The notes: generated from the sequence alone by a model not told the origin. A stretch of 64,000 bases of DNA from Oscillospiraceae bacterium (GCA_015064415.1 SVSG01000003.1:62001-126000); one strand, 5' to 3'. Shown: positions 33,181 to 42,405, counted from the first letter of the stretch. A program made the numbers and translations.

Positions 33181-33209
33181 ATTGTACCATATTTTTCAAA
33201 TTCTGTAAA
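33181..33209 (-). promoter_or_regulatory. Promoter of the cca operon
   Basis: Minus strand TTTACA (33204-33209) and TACAAT (33181-33186) are 17 bases apart. Confidence 0.8.
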
Positions 33210-33312
33210 GCATTCTCGAAAGATGCTTTCATTTCCACGCGTATCTTTTTTGCAGCCGTGCAAACTATTGCCGAGGAAGCGTTTTCGTTTCCCGAAAGAG
33301 AGGTATACAAGC

Positions 33313-33534
33313 ATGATGGTTCTGGATAGGATCGCTTTGATTCTTACCGTCATCGGCGCGTTGAACTGGGGGCTGGTCGGCCTTTTCCGTTTTGATGCGG
33401 TGGCTTGGATCTGCGGTGGCGCGGGAACGCTGCTGGCCCGCATCATCTACACCGTAGTGGCCTTGGCCGGTGTCTGGTGCATCTCGCTGATCTTCCGCCC
33501 CGACGAGCGCGAGCTGGAAGAATCTGCCCACTGA
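33313..33534 (+). CDS. DUF378-family small membrane protein
   Basis: The 73-residue protein has two membrane segments, with the family hallmark LNWGLVGLFRFD in the first and IIYTVVALAGVW in the second. The start may be ATG 33313 or the next codon at 33316; GAGAGG lies about 12 bases upstream. The function of the family is unknown. It stands alone between divergent cca and its own terminator. Confidence 0.88.
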   Translation: MMVLDRIALILTVIGALNWGLVGLFRFDAVAWICGGAGTLLARIIYTVVALAGVWCISLIFRPDERELEESAH

Positions 33535-33541
33535 TGGGCAA

Positions 33542-33570
33542 GGGGCGCCGCGCGCGCCCCTTTTTTCTTT
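33542..33570 (+). terminator. Terminator after the DUF378 gene
   Basis: The stem GGGGCGC/GCGCCCC is followed by TTTTTTCTTTTT. Confidence 0.88.
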
Positions 33571-33576
33571 TTCATC

Positions 33577-33605
33577 TTGTATTTTTGCCCGAAAGGTGCT
33601 AAAAT
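33577..33605 (+). promoter_or_regulatory. Promoter of the gene at 33636
   Basis: TTGTAT (33577-33582) and TAAAAT (33600-33605) have a 17-base spacer and follow directly after a terminator. Confidence 0.75.
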
Positions 33606-33635
33606 AAAATCATCAATGAAAAAAGGAGCTTGCAG

Positions 33636-34706
33636 ATGCACACTTTTCCGAAACTGATCGACGGCGGCGCGTACCCCGAGGGGCACGTGCAAGGCATTGC
33701 CGTGGACGAGAAAAACGGCTTTGTATACTATTCCTTCACCACGTCCCTTGTGAAAACTGACCTTGCGGGCCGTCTGATCGGCTCGGTGGAAGGGCTTACC
33801 GGACACCTTGGGTGCATTGATTTCAACCCCGAGAACGGCCGTGTATACGGCTCGTTGGAGTATAAAAACGATGCCATCGGGCAAGGTATTTTTGCGCGGC
33901 TCGGCAAAAACGGCGCCCCTGCCGAGAACGCCTTTTACATCGCCGTCTTTGATGTCTCGCGCATCGCGGCGCCCCATATGGACGCCGAGCGCGACGGATT
34001 GATGAAAACGGTATATCTGCCCGACGTGGTGGCGGATTTTGAAGGTGAAGGCGAGGAGGGCAAGCCCCATCGCCTCGCGTGCAGCGGATGCGACGGCCTT
34101 GCCTTCGGCCCTGTGTTTGGTGCTGATGCAAACAGCCCCCGCATGCTGATGCTGGCCTATGGCATTTACGGCGACATCGATCGCGCGGACAACGATAACC
34201 AGGTCATTTTGCAGTACGATTGGCGCACGTTTGACAAGTACGCCGCTCCCCTTTTACAGCAGGCGCCGCATCACAAGGGCCCCGCCGCCGACGCGCGCTA
34301 TTTCGCCTTCACGGGCAACACGCGCTGGGGCGTGCAAAATCTTTGCTACGACCCTGCCACGCGGCATTGGCTGCTCTTCGTTTACCGCGGCCAAAAGCCG
34401 CAGTATCCCAACCACGCCCTTTACCTGTTTGACGGCGCAAAAGTGCCGAAAACTGCACCCGTCAGGGGACTAAATGGTGAAATCGGCTTGCATCTTTGCC
34501 CCGCTGAGGACGGCATCCTGCACGAGGAGTGCGGTGTGCGCGGCTTTGATATGGATCTCGGTCAATACGGTGTGCACGCCTTTGGCGACGGCCGTTTTTA
34601 CATCGCGCACCCCTACCGCGAGACCGAGCCGCAAAAGCGCCACGGCGCAAGAGTGCACCTCTATCGCTACACGGGCAACGCCCCCACGGGGTTTGAAATG
34701 TTATAA
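33636..34706 (+). CDS. Cytoplasmic protein of unknown function, possibly beta-propeller-like
   Basis: I do not recognise the family. The 356-residue protein has no signal peptide or membrane segment. Repeated strand-turn patterns such as GIAVDEKNGFVYYS, GCIDFNPENGRVYGS and NLCYDPATRHWLLF look like propeller blades that each end in an aromatic strand. A Cys pair CSGCDG lies mid-protein, and CGVRGFDMD near the end. ATG 33636 has AAGGAG 7 bases upstream. The gene is monocistronic with its own promoter. A sugar-lactonase-like or binding role is possible but not shown. Confidence 0.72.
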   Translation: MHTFPKLIDGGAYPEGHVQGIAVDEKNGFVYYSFTTSLVKTDLAGRLIGSVEGLTGHLGCIDFNPENGRVYGSLEYKNDAIGQGIFARLGKNGAPAENAFYIAVFDVSRIAAPHMDAERDGLMKTVYLPDVVADFEGEGEEGKPHRLACSGCDGLAFGPVFGADANSPRMLMLAYGIYGDIDRADNDNQVILQYDWRTFDKYAAPLLQQAPHHKGPAADARYFAFTGNTRWGVQNLCYDPATRHWLLFVYRGQKPQYPNHALYLFDGAKVPKTAPVRGLNGEIGLHLCPAEDGILHEECGVRGFDMDLGQYGVHAFGDGRFYIAHPYRETEPQKRHGARVHLYRYTGNAPTGFEML

Positions 34707-34729
34707 CAAAAAAATCGGAGGTAATCAGA

Positions 34730-34806
34730 CTCGCAGCGCCATTTGGCAAACAGATTTGGATGTAGAAGGTGTAAATGAGGTGCGAAGCTGTATTTCATAC
34801 TGCGAG
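34730..34806. repeat. Short element with inverted ends
   Basis: CTCGCAG (34730-34736) and CTGCGAG (34800-34806) bound 77 bases without a supported gene. A GGAGGT sequence lies just before it without a usable reading frame. It may be a small mobile or decayed element. Confidence 0.4.
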
Positions 34807-34823
34807 CCCCTCGCTCACAACTA

Positions 34824-34858
34824 AAAAATGCACGAAAGCAATGCTTTCGTGCATTTTT
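34824..34858. terminator. Bidirectional terminator downstream of glnN
   Basis: The stem ATGCACGAAAGC/GCTTTCGTGCAT has flanking A- and T-runs. It ends glnN (-) and any + strand transcript from 33636. Confidence 0.9.
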
Positions 34859-34884
34859 GTTCTGCGCCAAATATGGCAGCCAAA

Positions 34885-36978
34885 TTAAATCCTGAACATC
34901 ATGTCGCCATAATTCGGCATCGGCCAGAATTCGGAGGAGGTCATCGTCTCCATCTCGTCCACCTGACGGCGCAGCGCGTCCATCAAGGGAATGACAGATT
35001 CGGCAAAGGCGGTGGCCGTGGCCTGCCCCTTTTCCGCCTTCAGGGCGGCGGCATCGGCGGCCTTCAGCTCCTTGACGGTCACGTAGGCCTTGCCTACCAG
35101 CGCTGAGAGCGTTTCGATCAGATCCGTTTCCATCGAGACGTCTGCGGTGGGAACCACGGCCGTCTTTGCGGCGGCGCCTGCGGCCACCTCGGCCGTATAG
35201 GCATTCACCGCGGGCAGAATGTCGCGGGCGGCCATTTCCACCATGGCCTGCGCCTCGATATTGATCAGCTTGGCATAGTTTTCGTAAAGGATCTCCACGC
35301 GCGAGTGGATCTCAGTCTCGCTCATGACCCCGTGGCGGGAGAACAGCGCGATATTCTTCTCGGCAGCGAAGGTCTTGAACGCGTCCACCGAGGTCTTGAG
35401 GTTGAGCAGACCGCGTCGCTGTGCCTCCTTTTTCCACTCCTCGGAATAGCCATTGCCGTTGAAGATGATACGGCTGTGCGCCGTGAGGGTGTCCTTGATC
35501 AGCTGCTCGACAGCGGCACTAAAGTCCTCCGCCCCCTCCAGCACGTCACAGAACTGGCGGAAGGATTCGGCCACGATGGTGTTGAGAATGATGTTCGGCA
35601 GGGCCATGTTCTGCGAGGAACCGGGCATACGGAACTCAAACTTGTTGCCCGTGAAGGCAAAGGGCGAGGTACGGTTGCGGTCGGTGGTATCCTTGGTGAA
35701 GGTGGGCACCGTGGGGATGCCGAGATTCATCTTGGTTCTGGCATGATCCTTGTAGGCGGTGCCGCTGACGATGGCGTCCACGATGGCCTGCAGATCGTCA
35801 CCGATGAACATCGAAATGACGGCGGGCGGTGCCTCGTTACCGCCCAGACGGTGATCGTTACCGGGATGCGCCACGGAAAGGCGGAGCAGATCCTGATACT
35901 CGTCCACGGCCTTGACCACGGCGGCCAAGATCAGCAAAAATTGCTTGTTTTCCATCGGCGTTTTGCCGGGCTTGAGCAGATTTTTGCCCGTATCGGTGTC
36001 GATCGACCAGTTGTTGTGCTTACCGGAGCCCGCCACGCCCGCGTAGGGCTTTTCGTGCAACAGGCACACAAGACCGTGCTGCTCGGCGATCTTTTTCATA
36101 TACGCCATGATCAGCATGTTCTGGTCAATGGCCATGTTGGTGGTGGAGAACACGGGAGCCAGCTCGTGCTGAGCGGGAGCACCCTCATTGTGCTTGGTCT
36201 TGGCGGGCACGCCCATGCGCCAAAGCGCCTCGTCCAGATCCGCCATGTATTCCTGAATGCGCGTTTTCAGCTCACCGTAGTAGTGATCCTCCATCTCCTG
36301 CCCCTTGGGAGCAGGCGCGCCGAAGAGCGTGCGACCCGTATAGATCAGGTCCTTACGCTGCTCGTACATCTCCTTGTCGATGATGAAATACTCCTGCTCG
36401 ATGCCCACGGTGGTGTTGATACGCTTGGTTTCGGTGTCACCGAACAGTCGCATCAAGCGCACGCCCTCGTTGGAGAGCGCGTCCATAGAGCGCAAAAGCG
36501 GCGTTTTGGTGTCAAGAGAGTCACCCGTGTAGGAGCAGAACGCCGTCGGGATAAAGAGCGTGCCGTCCTTCACGAAGGCATAGGAGGCGGGGTCCCATGC
36601 GGTGTAGCCGCGCGCCTCAAAGGTATTGCGCAAGCCGCCCGACGGGAAGGAGGAGGCATCCGCCTCGCCCTTGATGAGCGCCTTGCCGGAAAATTTCATG
36701 ATGACCTTGCCGCCGCCGACGGGCGTGAGGAATGCCTCGTGCTTTTCGGCGGTAACACCCGTCAGGGGCTGGAACCAGTGGGTATAGTGGGTGGCACCCT
36801 TCTCAATGGCCCAATCCTTCATGGCACCTGCCACGATGTCCGCGATCGAGGGGTCGATCTCCTTGCCCTGCTCTACGCTTTTGCGCAGGGAGTGATACAC
36901 CTCTTCGGGCAATCTCTCGGCCATTACCTCTTCGTTAAAGACCATACAGCCAAATATTTCGGGAACGTTTTTCACCAT
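34885..36978 (-). CDS. glnN: Glutamine synthetase type III (GlnN)
   Basis: The 697-residue protein is the length of type III enzymes and has their motifs: VPEIFGCMVFNE at the start, THYTHWFQPLTG, KFSGKALIKGEADASSFPSGG, NEGAPAQHELAPVF and HEKPYAGVAGSGKHNNWS. It makes glutamine from glutamate, ammonia and ATP. Type III enzymes are common in Bacteroides and gut Clostridia. ATG 36978 has AAAGGAG upstream; the frame to 37005 is not needed. The gene stands alone with its own promoter and terminator. Confidence 0.97.
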   Translation of the reverse strand: MVKNVPEIFGCMVFNEEVMAERLPEEVYHSLRKSVEQGKEIDPSIADIVAGAMKDWAIEKGATHYTHWFQPLTGVTAEKHEAFLTPVGGGKVIMKFSGKALIKGEADASSFPSGGLRNTFEARGYTAWDPASYAFVKDGTLFIPTAFCSYTGDSLDTKTPLLRSMDALSNEGVRLMRLFGDTETKRINTTVGIEQEYFIIDKEMYEQRKDLIYTGRTLFGAPAPKGQEMEDHYYGELKTRIQEYMADLDEALWRMGVPAKTKHNEGAPAQHELAPVFSTTNMAIDQNMLIMAYMKKIAEQHGLVCLLHEKPYAGVAGSGKHNNWSIDTDTGKNLLKPGKTPMENKQFLLILAAVVKAVDEYQDLLRLSVAHPGNDHRLGGNEAPPAVISMFIGDDLQAIVDAIVSGTAYKDHARTKMNLGIPTVPTFTKDTTDRNRTSPFAFTGNKFEFRMPGSSQNMALPNIILNTIVAESFRQFCDVLEGAEDFSAAVEQLIKDTLTAHSRIIFNGNGYSEEWKKEAQRRGLLNLKTSVDAFKTFAAEKNIALFSRHGVMSETEIHSRVEILYENYAKLINIEAQAMVEMAARDILPAVNAYTAEVAAGAAAKTAVVPTADVSMETDLIETLSALVGKAYVTVKELKAADAAALKAEKGQATATAFAESVIPLMDALRRQVDEMETMTSSEFWPMPNYGDMMFRI

Positions 36979-37017
36979 GATAGCGGGCTCCTTTCGGAAA
37001 ATCACAAATTCATAATT

Positions 37018-37047
37018 ATTATATACTATTCTAAGGGGTCATGTCAA
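37018..37047 (-). promoter_or_regulatory. Promoter of glnN
   Basis: Minus strand TTGACA (37042-37047) and TATAAT (37018-37023) have an 18-base spacer. The -35 lies only 24 bases after the stop of the upstream FAD oxidoreductase gene. Confidence 0.85.
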
Positions 37048-37070
37048 GAGAATTTCCCGATTTGCCGAAA

Positions 37071-38777
37071 TCAACGCACCTCAAAGTCGAATACGCGGTA
37101 CTCCTCGCACCCGTTTGTGGCAAGCGGGATGAAGCGAATGCGCTTCACGTTCCACGCGACCTTGTGGCGCACAAGACGCTGATGATTGTTTTCCACGCAG
37201 ATGCGGCACACGCTCCCGTCCTCATTTTCGCCCTCGATGCGGTAGGCCTTGATCAGCGTCCGCGGCAAATAAAAGCGATCCTGCACCAGCGGATAACTGC
37301 AGGGCATGTTGTGATAGCGACGGTTCATATCGTTGTCGAAAACAAGGCGGATCTCGCGCACGAAAGTGGGCCGTTCAAACCGATATTCCAGTACGTCGCC
37401 CGCGGTACCGATCCACAAATTCTCCTCACCGCGATCCCTGCCGTTTCGCACCACGTCGGCACTGCACACGGCCTCCCTTGTCAGTGTGGGCACCTCGCGC
37501 GCGCAATTCGGAATAAAGCAATCGTCCGCCATCAGCGTTTGCTGCAACGTGGGGATGTCCACATTTTCCACGTGACAGCCGTTATGCACGGCCATCGAGA
37601 GCGCCGTGCCGAGCGCCTGCCCCAGAATGGCGCAGGTCGCCATCACGCGCGAGGAGGAAAGTGCCGTGTGCGTAACGCTGATATTTCGCCCGGCAAACGT
37701 GAGGTTTTCAATGTTTTCCGAGATCATGCAACGCAAGGGCAGTCCCCACGGCGCGGGAACGGGGTGATAAATGGTGGGATGCCCCTCGGTATAATAAAAG
37801 CCCGCGGGAAAATGATCGTCCATCGACCATCCGCCGTACGCCACGATATCGTGGAAATTGCCGCCCGCCTCCACGTCGTTTTGCGTGACGATATACTTGC
37901 CCACGTAGCGGCGGCTTTCGCGCTTGCCGGGCAGAAAGCCGATCCACTCCAGCTCCCAGTTATCCACGCCGTGATCACCGTGATTTTTCATGTGATCCCA
38001 TACGCCGTAGCAGATCTTCAAAAGCTCCTCCCGACAGCGGTCGGTATCGTGGATGCAATCCCATTCTCCCCCGATCTCGATCCACCAGAAGTTGTTGTCC
38101 TTGTTGTGGTCCTTATAGGGGAGATCTGCGTCCGTTTCGTACTTATATGCCCAAACGGGTGGAGAAAACGGCACCTTATGGTCGGTTTCGCGGATCTGGA
38201 AAAGGCAGCTCATGCCCATGGTTTTCCGATCGGCCACGTCGGGCGGGATCCGCTCGCCAAACTCCGCTTTTGCTTCCCTGCCGTACATGAATTTTGCACC
38301 GGAAAGGGGCGCCAAGATCGAGTCACCCGAGCAATCCGCGAACCACGTGGCCGCAATCACGTGAAAGGTCTCCGCGTTGGATTGCCACGCGCGGATGCTT
38401 GCGATGCGGTTGTCCTCCATCTTCGCCTCAAAGCAGCTGGTGTTCAGAAGGAGCGTGAGGTTTTCCTCCGCCATCGCCTTTTCATAAAGCACACTGTCCC
38501 AGATCGGGTATTTGAGCGCGGGGTTCTGATAGAAGTTTTCCAGAAAGATCTCCTCGATGATGCCGCCCTCGCGCAAATTTTTCACGGGGCCCTTGCCCGT
38601 GACGTGTGCGCCGCCGATCCACGTGCGGATCTCGCTGGAGGCGTTGCCCCCAAGCACGGGGCGATCCTGCACCAGCACGACCTTGATGCCGTGGCGCGCC
38701 GCCGCAATGGCACAGCAAAGCCCCGCCATGCCGCCGCCCACCACGCATAAGTCTGTCTGATAGGTTAAAGTTCTCAT
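37071..38777 (-). CDS. FAD-dependent oxidoreductase with C-terminal discoidin-like domain
   Basis: The 568-residue protein starts with an FAD loop DLCVVGGGMAGLCCAIAAA and GGNASSEIR. A second FAD contact region is ENLTFAGRNISVTHTALSSSR, and the C-terminal beta-sandwich ends RVFDFEVR. This is the FAD_oxidored family often found with plant or host glycan utilisation genes in gut bacteria. ATG 38777 has AAGAGGAGG upstream. It lies 63 bases after the DMT transporter gene on the same strand, so it is probably the third gene of the GH30 operon. No terminator separates it from glnN. The substrate is unknown. Confidence 0.85.
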   Translation of the reverse strand: MRTLTYQTDLCVVGGGMAGLCCAIAAARHGIKVVLVQDRPVLGGNASSEIRTWIGGAHVTGKGPVKNLREGGIIEEIFLENFYQNPALKYPIWDSVLYEKAMAEENLTLLLNTSCFEAKMEDNRIASIRAWQSNAETFHVIAATWFADCSGDSILAPLSGAKFMYGREAKAEFGERIPPDVADRKTMGMSCLFQIRETDHKVPFSPPVWAYKYETDADLPYKDHNKDNNFWWIEIGGEWDCIHDTDRCREELLKICYGVWDHMKNHGDHGVDNWELEWIGFLPGKRESRRYVGKYIVTQNDVEAGGNFHDIVAYGGWSMDDHFPAGFYYTEGHPTIYHPVPAPWGLPLRCMISENIENLTFAGRNISVTHTALSSSRVMATCAILGQALGTALSMAVHNGCHVENVDIPTLQQTLMADDCFIPNCAREVPTLTREAVCSADVVRNGRDRGEENLWIGTAGDVLEYRFERPTFVREIRLVFDNDMNRRYHNMPCSYPLVQDRFYLPRTLIKAYRIEGENEDGSVCRICVENNHQRLVRHKVAWNVKRIRFIPLATNGCEEYRVFDFEVR

Positions 38778-38840
38778 AGATCCTCCTCTTGCCAATTTCG
38801 GCACAGCCCAAGTCGGTTCTTTTTAGCTTTGTGACGGAGC

Positions 38841-39734
38841 TTATAAATTCATCACCAGAAGCCCCACGAAGGAAAGCGCCACGCCCGCGACAGACTTGGC
38901 ACTGGGACGCTCCCCGAAGAACAGCGCCGCCATCCCCGTGGAAAGGATGAGCGCCGCCCCTTGGTTCAAGGGGTAGAGCACGGCGCTGTCCAGATGCACC
39001 GCCGCACGCGTTTTGAAATAGGAATTCAGCATCAGTGCCAGCGCCATGACCCCCACGTACAACGGGATATGCCAGGCGGGCTTTCCCCCACGTTCGAAAT
39101 GCGGCTTCTGTCGAATAGCCAGTACCGCCACAAAAAGCAACAGTACCGCCGCCGCGAACACGTAGGTATAAAAATTGAACACCGTGATAGGGGTTTGCGT
39201 GACACGGCGCACAAAAAGCTTTTGCGAAAAATCGGTCGCGCCGTTGGCAACGCCGCACAAAATAAGCAACAAAACACCGGGCACGGTCAGCTTTGTTTTG
39301 ATCGAATTGTGGTACGAGCACATCAAAAACACCGCCGCAAGCAAAATGGCAAAGCCGATCCATTGGCGCGGGGTGATCTCCTCTCCGAACAGAAAATAGG
39401 AAAGCAGCATCGGCAACAACGCCCCCAGCGTGAGGAACACGTCCAGCATCATATATGCGCTCTTTTTGACGGCGATCAGCCAGGAGACCACGAAAAGCGA
39501 GGTACCCACGCCGGAAAGGACCGAGATCCAAAGCCCCGTTCCGTCAAGGCGCATCCCACCAAGATCGCCGCCTGCCCATACCATCACAAACCCGAACAGA
39601 ATGCAAAATAACATCCGCACGCCGTTGAGCAGGGCGGCACTGCTGATATTGGCGGCAACGTTGCCCATTTTCTTGCCGCAAAAGCCCTTGGTAAGCCCCG
39701 CCGCCAGCGCCAAGCTCAAAAATAAATATCCCAT
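38841..39734 (-). CDS. DMT-superfamily (EamA-like) transporter
   Basis: The 297-residue protein has about ten hydrophobic segments in two similar halves, ending with the EamA-like LNQGAALILSTGMAALFFGERPS. ATG 39734 follows the GH30 stop by 2 bases, with TTGGAG inside the end of GH30 as ribosome site. The two genes are tightly coupled. Transport of the GH30 product or its metabolite is a plausible role; the substrate is not visible from the sequence. Confidence 0.82.
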   Translation of the reverse strand: MGYLFLSLALAAGLTKGFCGKKMGNVAANISSAALLNGVRMLFCILFGFVMVWAGGDLGGMRLDGTGLWISVLSGVGTSLFVVSWLIAVKKSAYMMLDVFLTLGALLPMLLSYFLFGEEITPRQWIGFAILLAAVFLMCSYHNSIKTKLTVPGVLLLILCGVANGATDFSQKLFVRRVTQTPITVFNFYTYVFAAAVLLLFVAVLAIRQKPHFERGGKPAWHIPLYVGVMALALMLNSYFKTRAAVHLDSAVLYPLNQGAALILSTGMAALFFGERPSAKSVAGVALSFVGLLVMNL

Positions 39735-39736
39735 AA

Positions 39737-41086
39737 TTACTCCAATATCAAGGTCGAAATGCTGTCTGCGGGCAGCTCCGCGTAAAAGCGGGTGCCCCCC
39801 ACCGAAAATTGTACCTGCCGCTTTTTCTCGGGCTCCGGATTGCAAAGAAGGAGCACGGTCTTGCCGTCACCGTTGTCCACGGCAACGCCAAGCGGCGCGC
39901 GCTTTTGCCGCGGATACGCGAACATATCCTCCCCGAAGGTCTCATCCACCGTGACGGGGATGATCCTCGACTTGGGCGTGAGGTAAGGCGCGATATGAGA
40001 AAACGCGCGATATTGCCCGCTGTAGGAAAGCGCGCCGCTCACGCTGTCGCGCGTGACGAGCCCGCCGCAAAAGAACGGCCCCACGTTCGGCCCGCCCATC
40101 TCGTTAAGCATCAGATTCCAGCCGGTAAAGGACTTGTAGCCGTGCGAGAGCGCCTTGATGATCATCATCCCCCACTTGCACCAGTCGGTCGCGTAGTTAT
40201 CGTAAAGACGCGGACCGCCCTCGGTAAAGTGCAGCTCCAGATCGGGATAGGCCGCGCGCACGGGGCGCGTTTCCTCGATACTGCCCTCGTAGTAGTGGAA
40301 CGCCACGCCGTCGATCGCATCACGAAGCCCCTTGCAGTTTTCAAGGGACCAAAGCACTCTTTTTGCGTCCGCAAAGTTGTGGTCAAACAACCAAATTTTC
40401 AAATTAAGCCCCAAACGGGTCGACTTTTCACGCAATTTTTGCACGAAGTCCGCCTCGATCTCAGGGTGCCAGATGCACGCGGGCATCAATCCCTTTTGCT
40501 GGGTGTTCGGCTCGTTTTGCGGGGTGATGCCCGCCACGCGGATGCCGTGTGCGGCATACGCCTGCACAAATTTGATGATGTAGTCGGCATAGCAATCCAC
40601 AAACTCTGCGCGCATGTAGCCGCCGCACAGCTCCCCACCCGTTTTCATCCACCCGGGCGGCGACCAGGGCGAAGCAAACAGATATAGCTCCGGGTTGATC
40701 GCAAGGATCTCACGGATCATGGGTATCACGTATTTTTCGTCACGCTCGACGGAAAAATGCATTAGCGCCGTGTCAAAGGGCACGTCGTCATAGGAATAGA
40801 CCTCAGCGGAATAGTCGCTGGAGCCGATGCAAAGCCGTCCCACGGAAAGCCCGAGCCCTTCTTTGCCGTAAATGTGCTTCAGCAGTGCCGTGCGCTCCGT
40901 CTGTTCCATTTGCGCAAGCAAATAGCAGGAGGCAGGCGTGATCGCCACGCCAAAGCCGTAAAAGCCCTCTACCGTTTGCTCGTTTTGCAAAACCAGCGTC
41001 TGTGCGCGCGCCACCTGCTCGGCGGGAAACACCTCAAAGCACACCTTGTCATGATTTTTGTCAGTTAAGATCTGAACGCCCTTCAT
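39737..41086 (-). CDS. GH30-family glycoside hydrolase
   Basis: The 449-residue protein has the GH30 layout: YGFGVAITPASCYLL, the WSPPGWMKTGG loop, the acid/base Glu in TPQNEPNTQQKG and the nucleophile Glu in LHFTEGGPR. A C-terminal beta-domain ends ADSISTLIL. There is no signal peptide, so it acts in the cytoplasm. GH30 includes glucosylceramidases, beta-1,6-glucanases and xylanases; the subfamily cannot be fixed by eye. ATG 41086 has GGGAGGAGC upstream. First gene of the GH30-DMT-FAD oxidoreductase operon. Confidence 0.9.
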   Translation of the reverse strand: MKGVQILTDKNHDKVCFEVFPAEQVARAQTLVLQNEQTVEGFYGFGVAITPASCYLLAQMEQTERTALLKHIYGKEGLGLSVGRLCIGSSDYSAEVYSYDDVPFDTALMHFSVERDEKYVIPMIREILAINPELYLFASPWSPPGWMKTGGELCGGYMRAEFVDCYADYIIKFVQAYAAHGIRVAGITPQNEPNTQQKGLMPACIWHPEIEADFVQKLREKSTRLGLNLKIWLFDHNFADAKRVLWSLENCKGLRDAIDGVAFHYYEGSIEETRPVRAAYPDLELHFTEGGPRLYDNYATDWCKWGMMIIKALSHGYKSFTGWNLMLNEMGGPNVGPFFCGGLVTRDSVSGALSYSGQYRAFSHIAPYLTPKSRIIPVTVDETFGEDMFAYPRQKRAPLGVAVDNGDGKTVLLLCNPEPEKKRQVQFSVGGTRFYAELPADSISTLILE

Positions 41087-41118
41087 TGCTACGCTCCTCC
41101 CTGTTGAGATCAAGCTTA

Positions 41119-41147
41119 ATTATATCATATTTTACGGCGCAACACAA
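41119..41147 (-). promoter_or_regulatory. Promoter of the GH30 operon
   Basis: Minus strand TTGTGT (41142-41147) and TATAAT (41119-41124) have a 17-base spacer. Confidence 0.75.
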
Positions 41148-41166
41148 AGCTTTTTTGGCAATAATA

Positions 41167-41195
41167 TTGTATTTTTCGCCAAAATGAGGTATAAT
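41167..41195 (+). promoter_or_regulatory. Promoter of the AraC-family gene at 41227
   Basis: TTGTAT (41167-41172) and TATAAT (41190-41195) have a 17-base spacer. The promoter is back to back with the GH30 operon promoter. Confidence 0.82.
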
Positions 41196-41226
41196 GGGTG
41201 CAAGAAGGAAAGGAGGTGCCCCCTCG

Positions 41227-42021
41227 ATGGAGCCGCTTGAATTTTCCGAGGCCCTGCGCACGGGCATAGGATTTGTTTTTCGTCGCATCTCGCGTCAATA
41301 TTGGCCGCATCCGTCCTACTACGATTACGGACGCACCCCGCGCCCCGATCACGGCATACTGCTTGTGCTGCACGGCGAGGCGCTGTTTCAATGCGGCAAC
41401 ACCTCACTTTTGGTGAAGGAGGGCGGCATGGTATTTCTGCCCAAAGGCAGCCGCTATAAGGTCATATTTCAAGGAAGTGCCGACCATACCGACGATATTT
41501 TGCTGAATTTTGATTGGGAGAATGCCCCCGCGCTTGACGCACCCGTGCGCATTGCCGGCGGCACCTCGCCCGACTGTGTCGAGCTTTTCGAGCGTCTGCT
41601 CCGCGAAAAAAGCGCCCCCGACGTCTCCCCCTTGCGCACGACGGGTGTGTTTCACCTGCTGCTGGATGCGATCAGCAACAGCACAGCGCCCCATAACACG
41701 GTGAAAAGAGAGCTGCTGCAAAAGGCGTTGGAGCTGCTTGACGGCGAGGAGGAGCTGCCGATCTGCGAGGTGGCGCGCGCTTGCTGTATGAGCGAAAGCG
41801 GCATGCGCAAGCTCTTTCACGACGTGCTTGGCACCTCGCCCGTACGGTATCGCCTGCAAAAGCGGATCAACCGCGCCAAATACCTGCTGGAGGCCTCCGA
41901 CCTCAGCGTCAAGGAGGTCGCCGCAGGGCTCGGCTTTTATGACGAAGCCTATTTCTGCAAGCTCTTCCGCACGTACACAGGGCTTACGCCGCGCCAATAC
42001 GCCAAAAACAAAAAACTGTAA
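41227..42021 (+). CDS. AraC-family transcriptional regulator
   Basis: The 264-residue protein has an N-terminal cupin-like sensor domain (HGILLVLHGEALFQ, GGMVFLPKGSRYKV). The C-terminal double helix-turn-helix has ICEVARACCMSESGMRKLF and the AraC signature VKEVAAGLGFYDEAYFCKLF. It is divergent from the GH30-transporter-FAD oxidoreductase operon, whose promoter shares the intergenic region, and probably activates it. ATG 41227 has AAGGAGGTG upstream. The ligand is unknown. Confidence 0.9.
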   Translation: MEPLEFSEALRTGIGFVFRRISRQYWPHPSYYDYGRTPRPDHGILLVLHGEALFQCGNTSLLVKEGGMVFLPKGSRYKVIFQGSADHTDDILLNFDWENAPALDAPVRIAGGTSPDCVELFERLLREKSAPDVSPLRTTGVFHLLLDAISNSTAPHNTVKRELLQKALELLDGEEELPICEVARACCMSESGMRKLFHDVLGTSPVRYRLQKRINRAKYLLEASDLSVKEVAAGLGFYDEAYFCKLFRTYTGLTPRQYAKNKKL

Positions 42022-42082
42022 GCGCCAAGAGCTCCCCGTTACATCTTTTTCACATTTTTGTCACATTTTGCGGCAAAATCTA

Positions 42083-42111
42083 TTGACATTTTTCGAGCCA
42101 TCGTATATAAT
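42083..42111 (+). promoter_or_regulatory. Sigma-A promoter of the TM2-like gene
   Basis: TTGACA (42083-42088) and TATAAT (42106-42111) have a 17-base spacer. Both hexamers are consensus. Confidence 0.92.
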
Positions 42112-42167
42112 GATATTGTACTTTCCCAAAAAGTATATAAATCTACATTTTGAAAGGAATCAACAAG

Positions 42168-42398
42168 ATGGACAACAACCAAAACCTCGTTCGCTTTTTG
42201 CTGACCTTCTTCCTTGGATGGATCGGCAGCCTGATCATCAACCACACCACCCTGAAGCCCGAGGGCTATAAATCCAGAACGCTGGCTTATCTCTTCCTTG
42301 GCTCCATCACCTGCGGTATCTACGCTCTGGTTGCCTCTATCTGCAACCTGACCTTCGATCCCAGCAAGGAAAAGAACATCGGCTACTTCAAGGGTTGA
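42168..42398 (+). CDS. Small TM2-like membrane protein
   Basis: The 76-residue protein has two membrane segments (VRFLLTFFLGWIGSLI and AYLFLGSITCGIYALVASI) joined by a short basic loop. This fits the small TM2 or superinfection-immunity-like membrane proteins. ATG 42168 follows AAAGGA. With a full-consensus promoter and a strong terminator it should be highly expressed. The function is unknown. Confidence 0.75.
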   Translation: MDNNQNLVRFLLTFFLGWIGSLIINHTTLKPEGYKSRTLAYLFLGSITCGIYALVASICNLTFDPSKEKNIGYFKG

Positions 42399-42405
42399 TA
42401 CATCA

